The notes: generated by a model from the letters alone, not told the origin. Counted from the stretch's first letter, positions 23,558 through 36,170 are shown. The stretch: DNA of 64,000 nt from Aricia agestis (GCF_905147365.1 NC_056417.1:5292501-5356500); one strand, 5' to 3'. Numbers and translations are program-made.

Positions 23558-24020
23558 ATTAAAAAATATAAATGATTATTTTTCCGACCCAAATATCGAC
23601 CAATAGAATTGCACCATTCGACGCCACGTGGTACAACCTACATGGTATTATACTGATAATTTTTTGAAAATTTTCTCTGGTAGTTGCTATATATAAAAGA
23701 CAAACACGTCAAACTGACAGGTTGAATTCAATGGTAAATGTTATAACGGTAAATAGGATTTATAACGGTAAATATATGTTCTTTGATAACGTTACCTTTT
23801 ATAAAAATAAGTACTTAATTTAATCAGTCAATTCAGTATGCAATATGCACACGTCTAGTTTAATTAAACTAGACGTGTCTGGTGACCAGTAGGTATATAT
23901 TGTAGAAAAACTGACGTCTAATGAGAATGACATGGTCATTACTTAGTAGTTCAGTGCTCAGTATCTTTGTTAAAATACTACTAATTTATGGTTTGTATAG
24001 TAAATTATTGTATTGTCAGC
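23558..24020. other. Intergenic stretch with a 30-base perfect palindrome
   Basis: ACACGTCTAGTTTAA and its exact mirror occupy 23849-23878. The rest is AT-rich and unassigned. Confidence 0.6.
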
Positions 24021-24380
24021 ACGTGCACCGTACGCTGGCTGCCAGACGGACTCCATTGTTTTGCAGACGATGGGGCGAGGTGGTACACAAAGCACACGAC
24101 TAGTGGAGATAGAGAGAATAGAGCTAGCTGCCGCCTCGCGCCGCCGCGCCGTCTGCGTTACTGCATGTAAACTGGTTTGTGTGATCCACTGTGGGCAGCC
24201 ACGGACATGCCGCGCCGCCAGAGCCCACTGGGGACCTGCGGAGCGGTCTTTTTGCCCTTGGTGTGCGTTGGTAATACATATTGTAGGATTCCCTTTGTGC
24301 TATCGTTCGCGGTGAAATTGACCGGTCCACCCCGCCCCGTCGTGCGCAAAGCGCCTTTGATCCAACGGGCTACGGTCCTT
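24021..24380. promoter_or_regulatory. GC-rich island, possible promoter or 5' UTR exon of Sap130
   Basis: An unusually GC- and CpG-rich block (CGCCTCGCGCCGCCGCGCCG, CCGGTCCACCCCGCCCCGTC) lies in AT-rich surroundings 2 kb upstream of the Sap130 ATG. GTTGGTAATA at about 24267 could be a splice donor, and TCTAAG just before 26190 an acceptor. Open frames on both strands (about 100 codons) look like base-composition artefacts. The regulatory role is inferred only. Confidence 0.3.
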
Positions 24381-24576
24381 AAAATATTCTCCGTGTTATA
24401 ATACCTACATATTTTGTAAATGCTATCATATAATTTTGTGCTTCCTTTTTTAAATGTGTTCATATTTTTAACTACAGTCTACAAAATATATGTGTATTAA
24501 ACTTAGAATTCTAGTAATAAATACTAAGACATTACAAATAATTATCCATATTTTGCCAATCCCCCGCATTCGCCAC

Positions 24577-25060
24577 CATTAAGAGGATACAACAGCGGCT
24601 AGAGAAATGAAAAAAAAGTACGTGTAATATCTATAGCTGTCTCCCTTACCTCAAGCCTATACCGCAGAACGCGATAGAGACAACTGCAGAAAATCCAGAA
24701 AATCAACGATTCGTTGTCCCCTGATTCCTTCTCCAAAACTTAACCGATTTAAGTACTTTTTTCATTAAAGATTAAAAAAAGGCTTGAGCTGTGTTCCTAT
24801 GTTTTGATTTTTTTGTATAATCTAGCCAAATCTGTTTTCTGGACGTTTGAACACAGTGGAAAATCTGGCCATTTTTTTGGGTTTTTGAACGTTCATATCT
24901 TATTTAATAATTAAATTATGAAAAAAAAGAAAACATAGGGACATTGTATTAGTGGCCGTAGATATTCAGGAAAAAAATTACAACTCTACTAGCATTATCC
25001 AGGGAGGAAACAGGGGACAACGTTTGTATGGAAAAAAGGGCGGTGTGGAATCCTCTTAAA
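24577..25060. mobile_element. TTAAGAGGAT-ended non-autonomous element, copy 1
   Basis: The ends TTAAGAGGATACAACAGCGG and (inverted) TTAAGAGGATTCCACACCGC flank a body containing ACTTAACCGATTTAAGTAC and GAACACAGTGGAAAATCTGG. A reverse-oriented copy is at 62146-62793. No coding frame is conserved between them. Confidence 0.8.
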
Positions 25061-25160
25061 ACAAGTAAATAAATACGGACCTTGCATAATTTTCTGCATT
25101 CATTGACTAAACAAATTGCAGCACCATCTTGACTTGTTAAGTCAAAGTTTTTTTTAATGA

Positions 25161-25460
25161 AAATAAGGGGGCGAACGAGCAAACGGGTCACCTGATGGAA
25201 AGCAACTTCCGTTGCCCATGGACCCTCGCAGCATCAGAAGAGCTGCAGGTGCGTTGCCGGCCTTTTAAGAGGGAATAGGGTAATAGGGGAGGGTAGGGAA
25301 GAGAAGGGAAGGGAATAGGGGAGGGGATTATGCCTCCGGTAATCTCACTCACTCGGCAAAACACAGCGCAAGCGCTGTTTCACATCGGTTCTGTGAGAAC
25401 GTGGTATTTATCCGGTCGAGCCAGCCCATTCATGTCAAAGCATGGCTCTCCCACGTACAT
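25161..25460 (-). mobile_element. SINE-like retroposon, minus orientation
   Basis: Same family as 5055-5385: TTTTTTTAATGAAAATAAGG at the tail, GGGGGCGAACGAGCAAACGG, and CATGGCTCTCCCACGTACAT at the head. Confidence 0.85.
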
Positions 25461-25477
25461 AAAAACTGGTACTCGGA

Positions 25478-25690
25478 AGTAGGGCTGCGAGTGAGATTTG
25501 GTGCACGACGCATATCGCATACCTGATACCAGAAAATATCGTTATATTTAGCGGTATTTTTATAACGATATTTTTTGGTTATGTTACTAGATATCGATAA
25601 AAAAAATACCGTTATCTGGCTACCATTATGAAAATACCGGTACGTAACGATATTTTTTCGGGTATTCGATAACGTTATGAAGCCCTGCTC
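25478..25690. repeat. Possible MITE rich in ACGATATTTT
   Basis: Begins TAGGGCTGCGAGTGAG and ends ATGAAGCCCTGCTC, a weak inverted pair. The body repeats AACGATATTTTTT and ATACCG. Only one copy is seen, so the call is tentative. Confidence 0.4.
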
Positions 25691-26201
25691 AGAAGTCAGA
25701 ACCAACTTATTTAGGTAAACTTTTTTGAAACTGATAACACTGAGATTAGATACAATGTTGTCAGCTTATGATTTTAAAACTAATCGTAGTAGGTTTATGT
25801 TCACAAATCACAATTACTGACACAAAAAATTTAGTTGTGTCACCGAACAAAAATATTTTAAGCAGTCTTTAATTTGAATTTACTTTCTAGAAATTTCGAA
25901 GATGTTTTTCTTAAGTAGTTACATGAGGTGTCGCATGCGGCATGACAGTTTACTTTATTTTCATCTTTTGGTAGAAATCGACGCATACTAGTAGTTTATT
26001 AAAAATGAGTTAGCCACACTGAATGGTAACCATAGAGAATGAAAGGCTTTATTTGGGTTCGTGATCCGTCAAAGAAAGTTCGAATTCAATAAAAATTGTG
26101 TATCTTTTTGATTATTAGCTAAATCTAACTTTGGTGTATAGTCTTCGGATTATTATTTGAATAAAATGTGCTATTGCTGTCTCAAAATCTAAGTAGAAGA
26201 C

Positions 26202-29200
26202 ATGAGTAATAATATAGAAAATGATAGATCGCTTACAGCTGGAAAAATGTATCCCATTGACTTAGCGCCACAAAAAATAACAATCGTGAAAAGTATGCCA
26301 AACACAGAAGTGAAAATGGCACATCTGATCCCGGGTCCGCCGAAAACAACCAACGCGAGTCAGATTATTACACACAGCGGAATGGGATCCATTGGTGCTA
26401 TGCGTACGGCGACATCAATTATCACTCCAGGCGTCACATCTCAGGTACGTTGCATTCGCGTCTCCTCACATAAGGTCGGTCAATAAATGTACAAAACGTT
26501 CAAAATGTCACTCCTGCAGCATAGTTCTACAATCAAAATGTATGTGTTGTGCATAAATGTTACAATTTTGACTAGCTTATTTCAAATCTTAGTTCTATAT
26601 CAGTTGTGAATAATAATAACATTATTTGTGTTTTAGCCTCAAAGCGTTTCCCCTATTATACATGCAACCCAAATTGTAAGTCAAGGTTCTAGCCAAATAC
26701 TCAGTCAAGGGTCCCAAGTCATCAATCAGACTCAAATTCTGCCTAGTGGACAGTTGCTGAGTCCAAATACACAGATCATCAGTCAGGGAACTCAGCTGTC
26801 TGCACAGGTAATATATTATTGCTTTAATTTTTTAGAGAATATTACCTACTATTTGCTTTTTTTTAACTTTTTATTTGTGTCAGGTTTCCTCCAATAATGC
26901 ACAAGTCAGCAATGGATCATCGGTCAGCAGTACGCTACTCAATGTTGGTGGTGGGCTTGCCAGTGGTGCCGGCAACCTGGTTGTGAGCTCATCTGTGCGC
27001 ACCCTGCCTCCTAGTGTGAGGGTACTACCACCCTTACCCCATCATAATAATAAACCAGGTAATATTATATAGTAGGTATATATAGTATATTGCAGCAGAA
27101 AACTGTAACTGAAATCCCTACAAATAAATAATTTCAATACAATTCAATTTGAAATTAAAAGTGAGATACCAATAAAAAAAATACCTAAGCTCAATAATTG
27201 TACTAACCTAGGTTACAAGTAAACTCTGTAATTATTGTTGTTGACCAACTATGATCCAGGGTTAGTTTTAACTTAGCTCATAATAGACAAGTGGGCCTTT
27301 TTATTCTAATTTTAAAAATAATTTTAAACACAATTTGTTACAGTGTTGACAAGCGCTACAAACACTGGTGGTGTATTGGTGAGCAAGAGTGTGACAAGCC
27401 ACGTCCCTCGCGGTCTTGCAGCGGGAGCATCTCTTGCTGTGAGACCAGTTGTCAATGCTGTGCCCTCTGGTGCTCAAGGTAACAGATATTGTTAAGTAGG
27501 CCATCTAGATAATTAAGAAATCTAGATGGCTTTTAAAAAAAATGTTTTTTTTACAAAGCTGGTTATAGAAATTTATTTAAGGTTCTATTTATGTTGTTTG
27601 TGAAAAAATTACCTAATTAGATGTCTTCATTGCAGTAAATTTGTATTGCAATTCTTCAAAATGATTTTATCTGAATTTAAATTACGAATGAATAAAATAA
27701 GTACATTAAATAATTTAACCTAATGTCCTATTCAACTAACATTACATTAATTTTTAAATTTTGTAAAAAAGTCATATGAAGTAAATCAAACAATTCATCA
27801 AACATTGTATTTTTGGCATACATCAACAAAAATGTAAGATACCAATATAGATTACTGCCAACAATTATGGGATAAGTTTTGTTTTCATACAGTACAGTAT
27901 TGTAGAAAATAGGACCCAGGGGGCTTAGCTAAGATATTTTCTTTATATCTTCGGAACTATATTATATTATTGGATAAAACTCCAGAAGTGTTTTCGTACA
28001 TTTGATACAATAATGATCTACAGGTGGAGCATGGTCTAACCGCGGTGCGCGCGGTGCGCTGGTGTACGGTAGCCGCGCCCGCTCGCCCGCCCCCCGCGCC
28101 ACTGCCCCGCACGCCGCCGCCCCCGCCACTACAGTGCTCACATGTAAGTGCCCTAAGGTCGATCAACATAATATCATAGGGCCGATATTAACCCATCAAG
28201 TCCCAAGCGGAACCCAGGTGCCGCATAACAATTGAATATCTATTGTGTCTGTGAGTCTCACGATCGAGGTATTAATGCGATAGAATTAATAAGATAAAAT
28301 CAAACCAATGTGGCAGGACAGCATAAAGGGACCCTAAAATTTTATGTAAAGGAGGATATTATATTCTGCACAAGTGGCAGTGTTGTTTTTTGTACTCTAA
28401 AAATAGTATTTTCTTTTCGAAGCAGCTACAAAAAACATAGACGATTTTAATTTTTTTGTTTAAATAAAAGCATTGGTAAGTTATGTTTCATAATATTATG
28501 CAGCCTAGTAAACTAAATATTATTTTAATCTAATTATTTTAGCGAGCAGCGTAATATCGAGTACGGTCCGCTCCCCCGCGCCGCCCGCGCCTGCCGCTCG
28601 GCCGCTACCACTGTTGCAGAGAAACTATCAGCCCACTAAGGTATATAAATAATAAATATATACCTTAAACGACAATAAGAAAATTCTTATTTTAGTTATT
28701 CAAAGTCCTGGTATCTTTGTCTATGTTTTACAATGTGGTATTTTTTGTAATAAGTATAACATGTTAATGTTCTTATCATAATGAGCAATATAAAATCTAG
28801 AAATGAGTCTACACAACAAGTTGTAGAAATGAGCAGATCAAAGTCTGGTAGGTCTGTAAATAACACAGCTGTAGTGTATTAAAAATTTAAGTCTAACCGG
28901 CACATGTTTTTTTACCTTCTAAACACTACAAGAAAAGTAAGTGAGCCAATAATATGGTGTTTTATCATAATTCATAACAAACTTTCGTATCAGGTGGTGA
29001 ACGTAGCGAACGTTGGTCTCCGCGGTGTGGTGGGCAACAGCGCCCCACCGCAGTTGTACTACGAGGTGCCGCGCGCGGCGCACCCCGCCCCGCCCCCCGC
29101 GCCGCACTCTGCCCCTCACGCCCCGCCCCCCGCGCCGCACTCCGCCCCTCACGCCCCGCCCCCCGCACCGCACGCCCCGCCCGCAGCGCCACTGCAGCTG

Positions 29201-32200
29201 CCGCGCCTACTAGCACCGTACTCGCACGCGCCGACCGCTCAAGGTGAGTTTTTTTTAAACAGCCCTTTGTTTTTGCCAAAAGGCTTCATTGATGTAGTTG
29301 GTGGCATCGAAATGAGGGATTTTCATTTATATTTTTTAATTTTAATTTTAACAATCTTAACTAGATGGCGTAAGGATAGACACTTCTAGATTTTCTATTG
29401 GTTCCTCACCGATTTGAAATTATCTGCAGGTTGGCATCACTGACTACATATGGGTTGTGTTTCCAAAAAATATCAGTGTACTGTCAAGTGTGACATAAAT
29501 CAAAATATCTTAAACCTAAGCGATCATTGGCCTAAGCGATTAGACCAGTACACTGGTAATAGTTTAGGAACACGCTGACATAATAAAAACTTGTCAAACT
29601 GAAACTTACAACTGAAAGAGTTTTGGCGGGCATGTCACTATCAAACTTCTTCTACTTTTTATTGTTGGTGTGGTTTTTATTATTTTTTCCCAAATTGTGT
29701 TATTTGCGTTTTTGATTTTCATTATTTTGGTAAAATATTAGCCATTAAATATCCGTTATCTTGCACAAGTGCAGGTAAGATGTTGTCAAAACCAAATTGT
29801 ACAATTCCTGTGACATTTGGTGTGAATATCGGTAAATAGGGCTATTTCTTCCGTGAATTTTAGCTAAAACATCGTTATAATAACTTTATTATCCTATTCA
29901 TTGGAATATTATTGCGTCTTTTTCATATTGAAATGTATCAAGTTTTACATTCTATTGCCCAGTTTTGTAGCAATTATTGATGGGATTCCCTGGTATTACC
30001 GATAGTTGTCTACCCATACGCCATCTAGTTACTAAAATGGAAACTGTTTGACAATTAAATTTAAAAAATAGGAAAATCCCTCATTGATAGTCTTGTTGAC
30101 TTTCTTTGAAAAGTCTCTTGAATTGCTACTACATAAACAATTATTGCCAATGTCAAGTAACCCCCGAGGTAATTTACCAATTGACTTCATCAATGTCTTG
30201 AAGTAATTGCTAGTCATCTTTTTATATGATTTGCCAAAGAAACTATTTACGTACCTAAACATTGTTAACAAGTGCCTTGTTGTCTAATAGTATAGATTGC
30301 TATTAACATGTTTAGAAATACTAAGTTGATTAGTTTTAAAATAAACAAAATAATTATCAAGTTTTAAATCATTAATCTGTATGGATTAACACTTATCACA
30401 ATCACTTGTAGCTTCCTTCCTGTGATTGTATCGATTAAATTATTTAATATGTGGCAATTTATTACTTATTATAAGTACAATGTGGTTAGCAGACAAAAAT
30501 ATTGTTTTGTTATTGTCTGTGATAAGTATTATAATATTTTAAAAAGTTATGACATACCAATATTTGCAAATTCAACCAATGACTATATATGGATAGCTTT
30601 ATGTGTTAGAGATTTTTACTTGTAAATAATTTTATCTTGAATGGTACAGTGTTAATTCAGCGCAAACACAGGGCAACTTAGTTAGGGAACCAGGGCTTGT
30701 ACCACGAAACCGTTTTGAGACTCGAATAATTGAACGAGAATGCCGCATCCTACTCTAACAAACGTGAAATGACGTTGTTAGAGCAGGACGCAGCATTCTC
30801 GTCCGATTGTTTGAGTCTCAAAACGGTTTCGTAGTAGGCCTACAGTCTCGTGGTACAATATTTTGTAACTGTGTACATACATCTTAATTCTACTATATTA
30901 TTTTATGTGGTAGAAGTCAAGATTATTTTTAATAGCGTGTAAGCAAATGTTTGTATCATCAGTGAGCGTGGTGAGCTCTGCGCCGGGAGCGGAGACCCGC
31001 GGCGCTGCCGTCAGCGCGGCGCAGCCCCGACCTACCATACTGCGGAAACGGGACGTCGATGGGTGAGTGTCACTCAATTATAGCTACACTAGATGATACC
31101 CGCATCCCCGTTACGCCAAAATTCTTTTATCGCGCGGGAACCGCAATTTTTTTGTACTTTGGTTGTATGAAATCTAAAAACTTCGTATGTTTACGTACGA
31201 TTACTGCCTTTGGAGATAGTACATGCAAAATAAATGTAAAAAATCGTATGAATACGTTTTAAATCGTACATCTGGCAACACTGCGTTATTGCGATATACT
31301 TCCATTGCGGCGTTACCATCGCAGCAGTGTAAGTTTTACATAATCGTCCTAATACAAAATGTACTGAAAACAGATATCGCAATGTCGCTTGCGTTATTAT
31401 CTACCGATAATATCGCAGACAGCGGGAGGCTTTATTCTCGTCTTTGTCACCACGAATCACGATACGATATCGTATCGCATACTATAAAAATGCTCTAACT
31501 TTATCCGCAGATCCCCCACGAAAGCGTTACCGCTGTCGAGTGGGGGCGGTACGTGGGAGGACGTAGGGCGGGGCGGCGGGGGCGGGGCGGGCTGGGAGGA
31601 CGTGCCGCGCGGGGGCAGGGCCGGGTCCGGTTCGACGACCGTGTCGGCCGCCAGCTCGCCGCCGCCCGACGACGAGCCCCGACACGATATGTCGCCGAGG
31701 AAGAAGCCACGCAAGCAGATGTAAGTATATGGTGGCGGTTTATTAACCGACTTCAAAAAAGGAGAATCCGATTATATTTCATGTTTTTTATTTTTGTTTG
31801 CGGATGACTTCGTCGTGGAAAGAAGGTGGTCCCATGACAAAGAAATATTGTTTAACGTTGGTTTGTTTTAGTTAAAAATTATGATATCAATGTCACCAAC
31901 GGAGGGGTGAGTATTAATTCATCAAGCCCCATATGGTCACCGGTGACCGAGACACAATAGAAATTCTATTGTCTCTTTTCTCCACGAGCGACGGGTTAAG
32001 TTGAAACCGCACTAGGCGAAGAGACCCGACAGGCCGACACGCCTAGTTCGTTCCAATGATTTGAAAAAAACTGTGAATATGTTACTGTACAACCAAGTTA
32101 TTTTTATTTTTTGTGTTTCTAACACTGACTATAGTTTGTGCGTTTTATGATGATATGCGTGACAGATTATAATTGACAATAGTAGGGAAGTTACCTAACA

Positions 32201-34924
32201 AAAATTAATCGATAGTTTAAAAATATCGAATCACTTTGTAAAGGAATTGCAATCGAAATTATCGATTTCGTACTGACATTTCAGTGGTGCCGGCGATTTA
32301 AGATGACCGCACTTTTTTATCGATTTGATTTCGATTCAACAGAGTCAATCTTATTGACATAAGTTCCGTTTCGTAGTACATTTTTATTCATTTACAATTA
32401 TAGGAAACATTTGTTTTTGTAGATGGAATATAATTTATTACATTTTGATTTTTTTTGTTTTCTTGTAAAAAAAACCCATAGCAAGGAACATGAAAACTGT
32501 CACCCATATCATCTTAGAACGCATAAACTATAAATTATATTTAACACTAATTGTTTTAAGCCTGTAACTGTATAGACTATAGAATAACGTTGATTCCAGC
32601 CTGAGTAACGAGGTGCGACAGTGCGAGTTCCCCCCCGAGACGAAGTCGCCGACGCCGCCGCCCCCGCCGCCGCCCGTGCCGCCGCCTAAACGTAAGTCAC
32701 TATAAACTACATCTTTTTAAAAAAATTCGTATACACTAGACAGACAGCAGATATTGTGCAAATTTTGTCTAACCTGTCACAATAATTATTATCATAGCTG
32801 CCGATCTTGAGCGATTTTAAATCACAGTTTAAAACGACATGCTTTTTTTTCCAAAAATTTTAACAAATTAATGCATTGTCACTGGCTCAATGTTAAATTT
32901 ATTGTGATCTGTCGGCTGGGTTTGACGTAACGCGACTAACTAGAAATTAACTTCTATGATAGTACATCACCCCATCTAATAAAAGCGTGTTTTTTGTATT
33001 TCCGTAGGGCCGACGCTGCGCGGCACTTTCGTGTGCGGGTGGCGCGGCACGGCGCTGCACTTCACGCGGCCGGCGGAGGTGGTGCGGCGCGAGTGCCGGC
33101 GCGACCTCGCCGCGATCGCCGCCCAGCGCCACGTGCTCACCAGCGCCGACGGGTGGAAGGTCCACCATCTCACCGCGCAGATGGACGATCTGGTGAGTTC
33201 GATTTTTAAATTTGTTTTTTTTTTTTTTTTTTTTGCGTTGGCGCCAACGCCGATGGATGGAAGGATAATAATCATAGCAGATATGCAGATATGACGATCA
33301 GGTAAGTTTTTTTTTTTTTTTAATTAAGTCGGTGCGAATGCTGGTGCGACATCGCCGGCAGGCTCTCACCGCGCAGATGGACGATCTCCCGAGTTTATCT
33401 ATAAATTCTTCATTTGCATATAAAAAATATTACATACAAAAACATGAACAACACAAGGTAAGAAATATAAAAAATAGGCGGCCTTACCGCTGTCAGCGGT
33501 TTCTTCCAGAGTTGTTCTTTTTTTTATTTTGTTTGCGCTAGATGCTAGGCATTTGGCACCCCTATGGAATAGTGAGTGCAGTCTATAAATAAGCAAGTTT
33601 ATTCATTTACTTATAGAATGGGCTCATATTCATATAGGTTGTGCTTGTGCGGAATAAAATTTAGGAAACAAAAGAAGTTTATGGTTTATTTCATTTTTCA
33701 TTTAGCTGCAATAGACATAATATAATTACAAAGAAATTGCCTATAAGAATGAAATGAATGGCCCGGGAATTTCCTAAAAGATAAAGAAATTTTCTATTGA
33801 ATACTTTAAGCAAACCACTTCACGTTATGAATTTTTTTTTCGGCTTTGCAAATCCACGCAAACCCACCGTTTCGAATGTATACTTTTGATATTCGAAACG
33901 GTGGGTTTGCGTGGATTGTGCGTGGAAAAACACACATGCTCGGTATAAGGGGACTTTTAATTAACAACTATTGTCACCCAGGTGTCATTGGAGGCGGACG
34001 TGGGAGAGCAGCTGACTGTGGTGCTGCAGTCGCTGGAGTCGTCGACGGGCCGCGGTCACGCCACACTCAAGCCGCTGTCGCATACGCTACTCGAGCTAAT
34101 TAAGGTGACTAATTGAGATGTACCAGTATCTCTGGTAGATAAAATTCCTAATATAGTCATTCACCAGAGAACTAAAATCACCGACATCGCTCATAGAATT
34201 AGCACGCTGAAGTGGAAATGGGCTGGTCATGTTTGCAGACGGGAAGACGGTAGATGGAGCAGACAAGTGTTAGAGTAGAGACCACGCTTAGGCGAACGTA
34301 GTGTAGGACGTCCCGCAGCACGGTGGACCGACGATTTGAAGAAAGTGGCTGGCAGCGTATGGATGAGGACTGCCCTAGATCGGGATGGTTGGTGCTCATT
34401 GGGGGAGGCCTACGTTTAGCAGTGGACGGCAATAGGCTGATGATGATGATGATTGAGATGTTGCCCGCAATAAAGCTGAAATTTGGCATGCAGGTAGATG
34501 TTATGATGTAGACATCTGCTAAGAAAGGGTTTTGATAAATTCCACCCCTAAGGGGATAAAATAGGGGATGAAAGATTGTATATAATAATACTTATAACGC
34601 GAGCTAAGCCGCGGGCAGAATCTAGTTTAAAATCTAATTATAAAATCCTTTTTCATTTTGTGGGAGTGTGTGCATAAAATATATCAGGGATAATAGACAA
34701 ACTTTCGCAATATATATTATATTAGTATAACCTTTTAAAACACCTTTCACTAATTTTTTTTTTATGCACAGGGTAACATACAAAGAAGCAAAATAGTGTG
34801 CGAAGGCATACAAGAGGCTCGCGAGGACATCCTTCGTGTATTCAAACACAGGAACTTTGTCTCCGAGATACTGACACGGCAGTCCGAGAAGAGGTGCTTC
34901 AGAAAACACCGGTCCATGTCATAG
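26202..34924 (+). CDS. Sap130: SAP130, scaffold subunit of the Sin3 histone deacetylase complex, 684 aa
   Basis: Thirteen coding exons: 26202-26444, 26637-26807, 26884-27058, 27344-27478, 28024-28143, 28543-28640, 28994-29243, 30963-31062, 31511-31720, 32600-32691, 33008-33192, 33982-34104, 34772-34924. All are GT-AG with consistent phases. The first 500 residues are low complexity: Gln/Ser-rich repeats (SQGSSQILSQGSQVINQ), a Pro/Ala/His block, then SPRKKPRKQ. The conserved C-terminus starts at about 532 (exon 11): LHFTRPAEVVRREC and GWKVHHLTAQMDDL, then exon 12 VSLEADVGEQL, then exon 13 GNIQRSKIVCEGIQEARE. This matches the SAP130 C-terminal domain that binds Sin3/HDAC1. The protein acts in the nucleus in transcriptional repression. 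The poly-A signal is at 35246-35251. Alternative exons are possible because most phases are compatible. Confidence 0.9.
29085..29180 (+). repeat. Coding minisatellite in Sap130 exon 7, 33-base unit
   Basis: The unit CCGCACTCCGCCCCTCACG plus CCCCGCCCCCCGCG repeats about 2.7 times and encodes PAPHSAPHAPP. It keeps frame because the unit is a multiple of three. It is a likely site of length polymorphism. Confidence 0.9.
29339..30060 (-). mobile_element. About 720-base non-autonomous element, copy 2, in Sap130 intron 7
   Basis: Reverse complement of 22836-23557 with few differences. It accounts for much of the 1.7 kb intron 7. Confidence 0.85.
30684..30845. mobile_element. Foldback MITE (CGAAACCGTTTTGAGACTC ends)
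   Basis: The arms CGTTTTGAGACTCGAATAAT and, inverted, ATTGTTTGAGTCTCAAAACG enclose AACGAGAATGCCGCATCCTA and its mirror. A second copy is at 62190-62340. Confidence 0.85.
31063..32599 (+). other. Sap130 introns 8 and 9
   Basis: Intron 8 (31063-31510) shows no known repeat. Intron 9 (31721-32599) begins with AACCGACTTCAAAAAAGGAG at about 31743, a common end of lepidopteran retroposons. It also holds a short palindrome AGACACAATAGAAATTCTAT near 31952. No gene is seen. Confidence 0.45.
33193..33400 (+). pseudogene. Degenerate tandem copies of the end of Sap130 exon 11
   Basis: After the exon 11 donor and a T-tract, GCGCCAACGCCGATGGATGG (33241) to GACGATCAGGTAAGT resembles the exon end GCGCCGACGGGTGGAAGG...GACGATCTGGTGAGT. 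A second T-tract is followed by CGGTGCGAATGCTGGTGCGA and CTCACCGCGCAGATGGACGA (33366-33385), the latter identical to exon 11. The copies are out of frame or lack a proper donor, so they should be silent. Confidence 0.7.
33846..33917. repeat. Perfect hairpin in Sap130 intron 11
   Basis: AATCCACGCAAACCCACCGT with TTCGAAT, a 13-base loop, then the exact mirror through GGTGGGTTTGCGTGGATT. It is single copy in the window. Confidence 0.8.
34112..34455 (+). pseudogene. 5'-truncated RTE-type LINE 3' end in Sap130 intron 12
   Basis: In one frame it reads LKWKWAGHVCRREDGRWSRQ and SVGRPAARWTDDLKKVAG, then YV*QWTAIG, the conserved end of lepidopteran RTE-type retrotransposon ORFs. It carries at least two stop codons and ends in the (ATG)n tail GGCTGATGATGATGATGAT. 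It is inactive. Confidence 0.85.
34486..34626 (+). mobile_element. Helitron-like 3' fragment
   Basis: GCTGAAATTTGGCATGCAGG leads to CGAGCTAAGCCGCGGGCAGA and CTAGT, the terminal hairpin plus CTAG layout of Helitrons. Confidence 0.6.
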
Positions 34925-35875
34925 CATAAACACTCAAGCAAACATAAGCACAAACGGAAATGATACACTTATGTTTTAAATGAATATTTTTGCATAATAA
35001 TAATACAATAACATACATTGTTATATGTTATTTTGTTCTTATTTATTATGAAATATGAATATCGAATTCTGTTAAACATTTTACTGTTGTAAGGGAAGAA
35101 TGCATACTAAACTTAAGTTATAGATTATAATAATTAATGTACTATGTAAATAATGTATAAATGTACATCTAATGTTTTAAAGAATGTAATTTTTTCTATC
35201 TTTGAAGAGTGTTTGAAGTTATGTTGTGAATTTTTTGGTGAAAAAAATAAATTAATTAATGGCTTCAGAACAATTGTTTTATTCAACAGATATCTTTTAT
35301 TGCTGTTTTGTGTGATCGAGTTCGTGGGGGCTCATTTACACCGCCGCGGAATGTAGTGGAAAGTGGAAACTACTTTTTGCCACGAAATGACTGTACATGT
35401 AGCACAATGATGAATGAACTTTCTGTCAACATATATAATATTATGTTGTGTGTTATACACAACATTTTAATCCATAAAGTTAATATACCTAGCGGAATAG
35501 AGCAACAATCTCGAGCTGTCAAACGTAACCAAAATTGGTTTTCATCTGTGTGAAAAATATGTGTACGTATACACTTATATTCCGCTATACTTTATGTTTT
35601 AACCGCGGGAGACACGCGCGAATTATTTTGCTTGTATTTAATTTGTGTGAAAATAATACTTCAGGTAATATTTTATGTGTTGTACTGTTGACATATAGTT
35701 CATTGGAATAATAATAAATGTAAAGTTTCGTTGCAAAAGTCGCTTCCACAGTCCACTCCATTCCAGCGTATTCGTTTAAAATTAGCTACATTCCAGTCTC
35801 CACGGTTCTATTTTCGGAGCTCTAAATTGTCTCCGTGCAATAAATTTCGTATTTATATGAATAATCTTTAAAGAG
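34925..35875 (+). other. Sap130 3' UTR and intergenic DNA
   Basis: AATAAA at 35246-35251 probably ends the transcript. The remaining sequence to the TTAA MITE is unassigned. Confidence 0.5.
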
Positions 35876-35876
35876 G

Positions 35877-36030
35877 CCCATTCACGGCAGTCCTGCCATG
35901 AATGGGCCTCACTGATTGGTTCACACTCTGTGTTTGCGGCCGGAAACACAGAGTGTGAACCAATCAGTGAGGCCCATTCACTGCAGGACTGCGAGTGCCG
36001 TGCAGTCCTGCCGTGAATGGGCCCTTTAAC
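35877..36030. mobile_element. TTAA-flanked MITE, copy 2
   Basis: GGCCCATTCACGGCAGTCCT on the left and GACTGCCGTGCAGTCC-type stems with GAATGGGCCCTTTAA on the right; central hairpin on TGATTGGTTCACACTCTGTG. The right stem carries an 8-base insertion (GCGAGTGC). Confidence 0.85.
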
Positions 36031-36094
36031 ACTCCGCCTTGCCCCAGCCTCCAAGTGTATGAAATAAAAAAAATATTTTTCAGTTCATTCATCC

Positions 36095-36135
36095 ATGGAA
36101 TTAATATGTACGTAGGTAGTACATATTAATTCCAT
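36095..36135. repeat. Short perfect hairpin
   Basis: ATGGAATTAATATGTAC, a 7-base loop GTAGGTA, then the exact mirror. Confidence 0.8.
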
Positions 36136-36170
36136 GCCACTTTTACGTCCGTGTTCCATGCATTAAATAT

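Noticed and set aside
24013..24463. Overlapping 100-residue open frames on both strands
   Set aside because: GC-rich composition removes stop codons on both strands; no domain, signal or splice support.
28919..29279. Gly/Arg-rich minus-strand frames opposite Sap130 exon 7
   Set aside because: Shadow of the GC-rich coding minisatellite on the plus strand.
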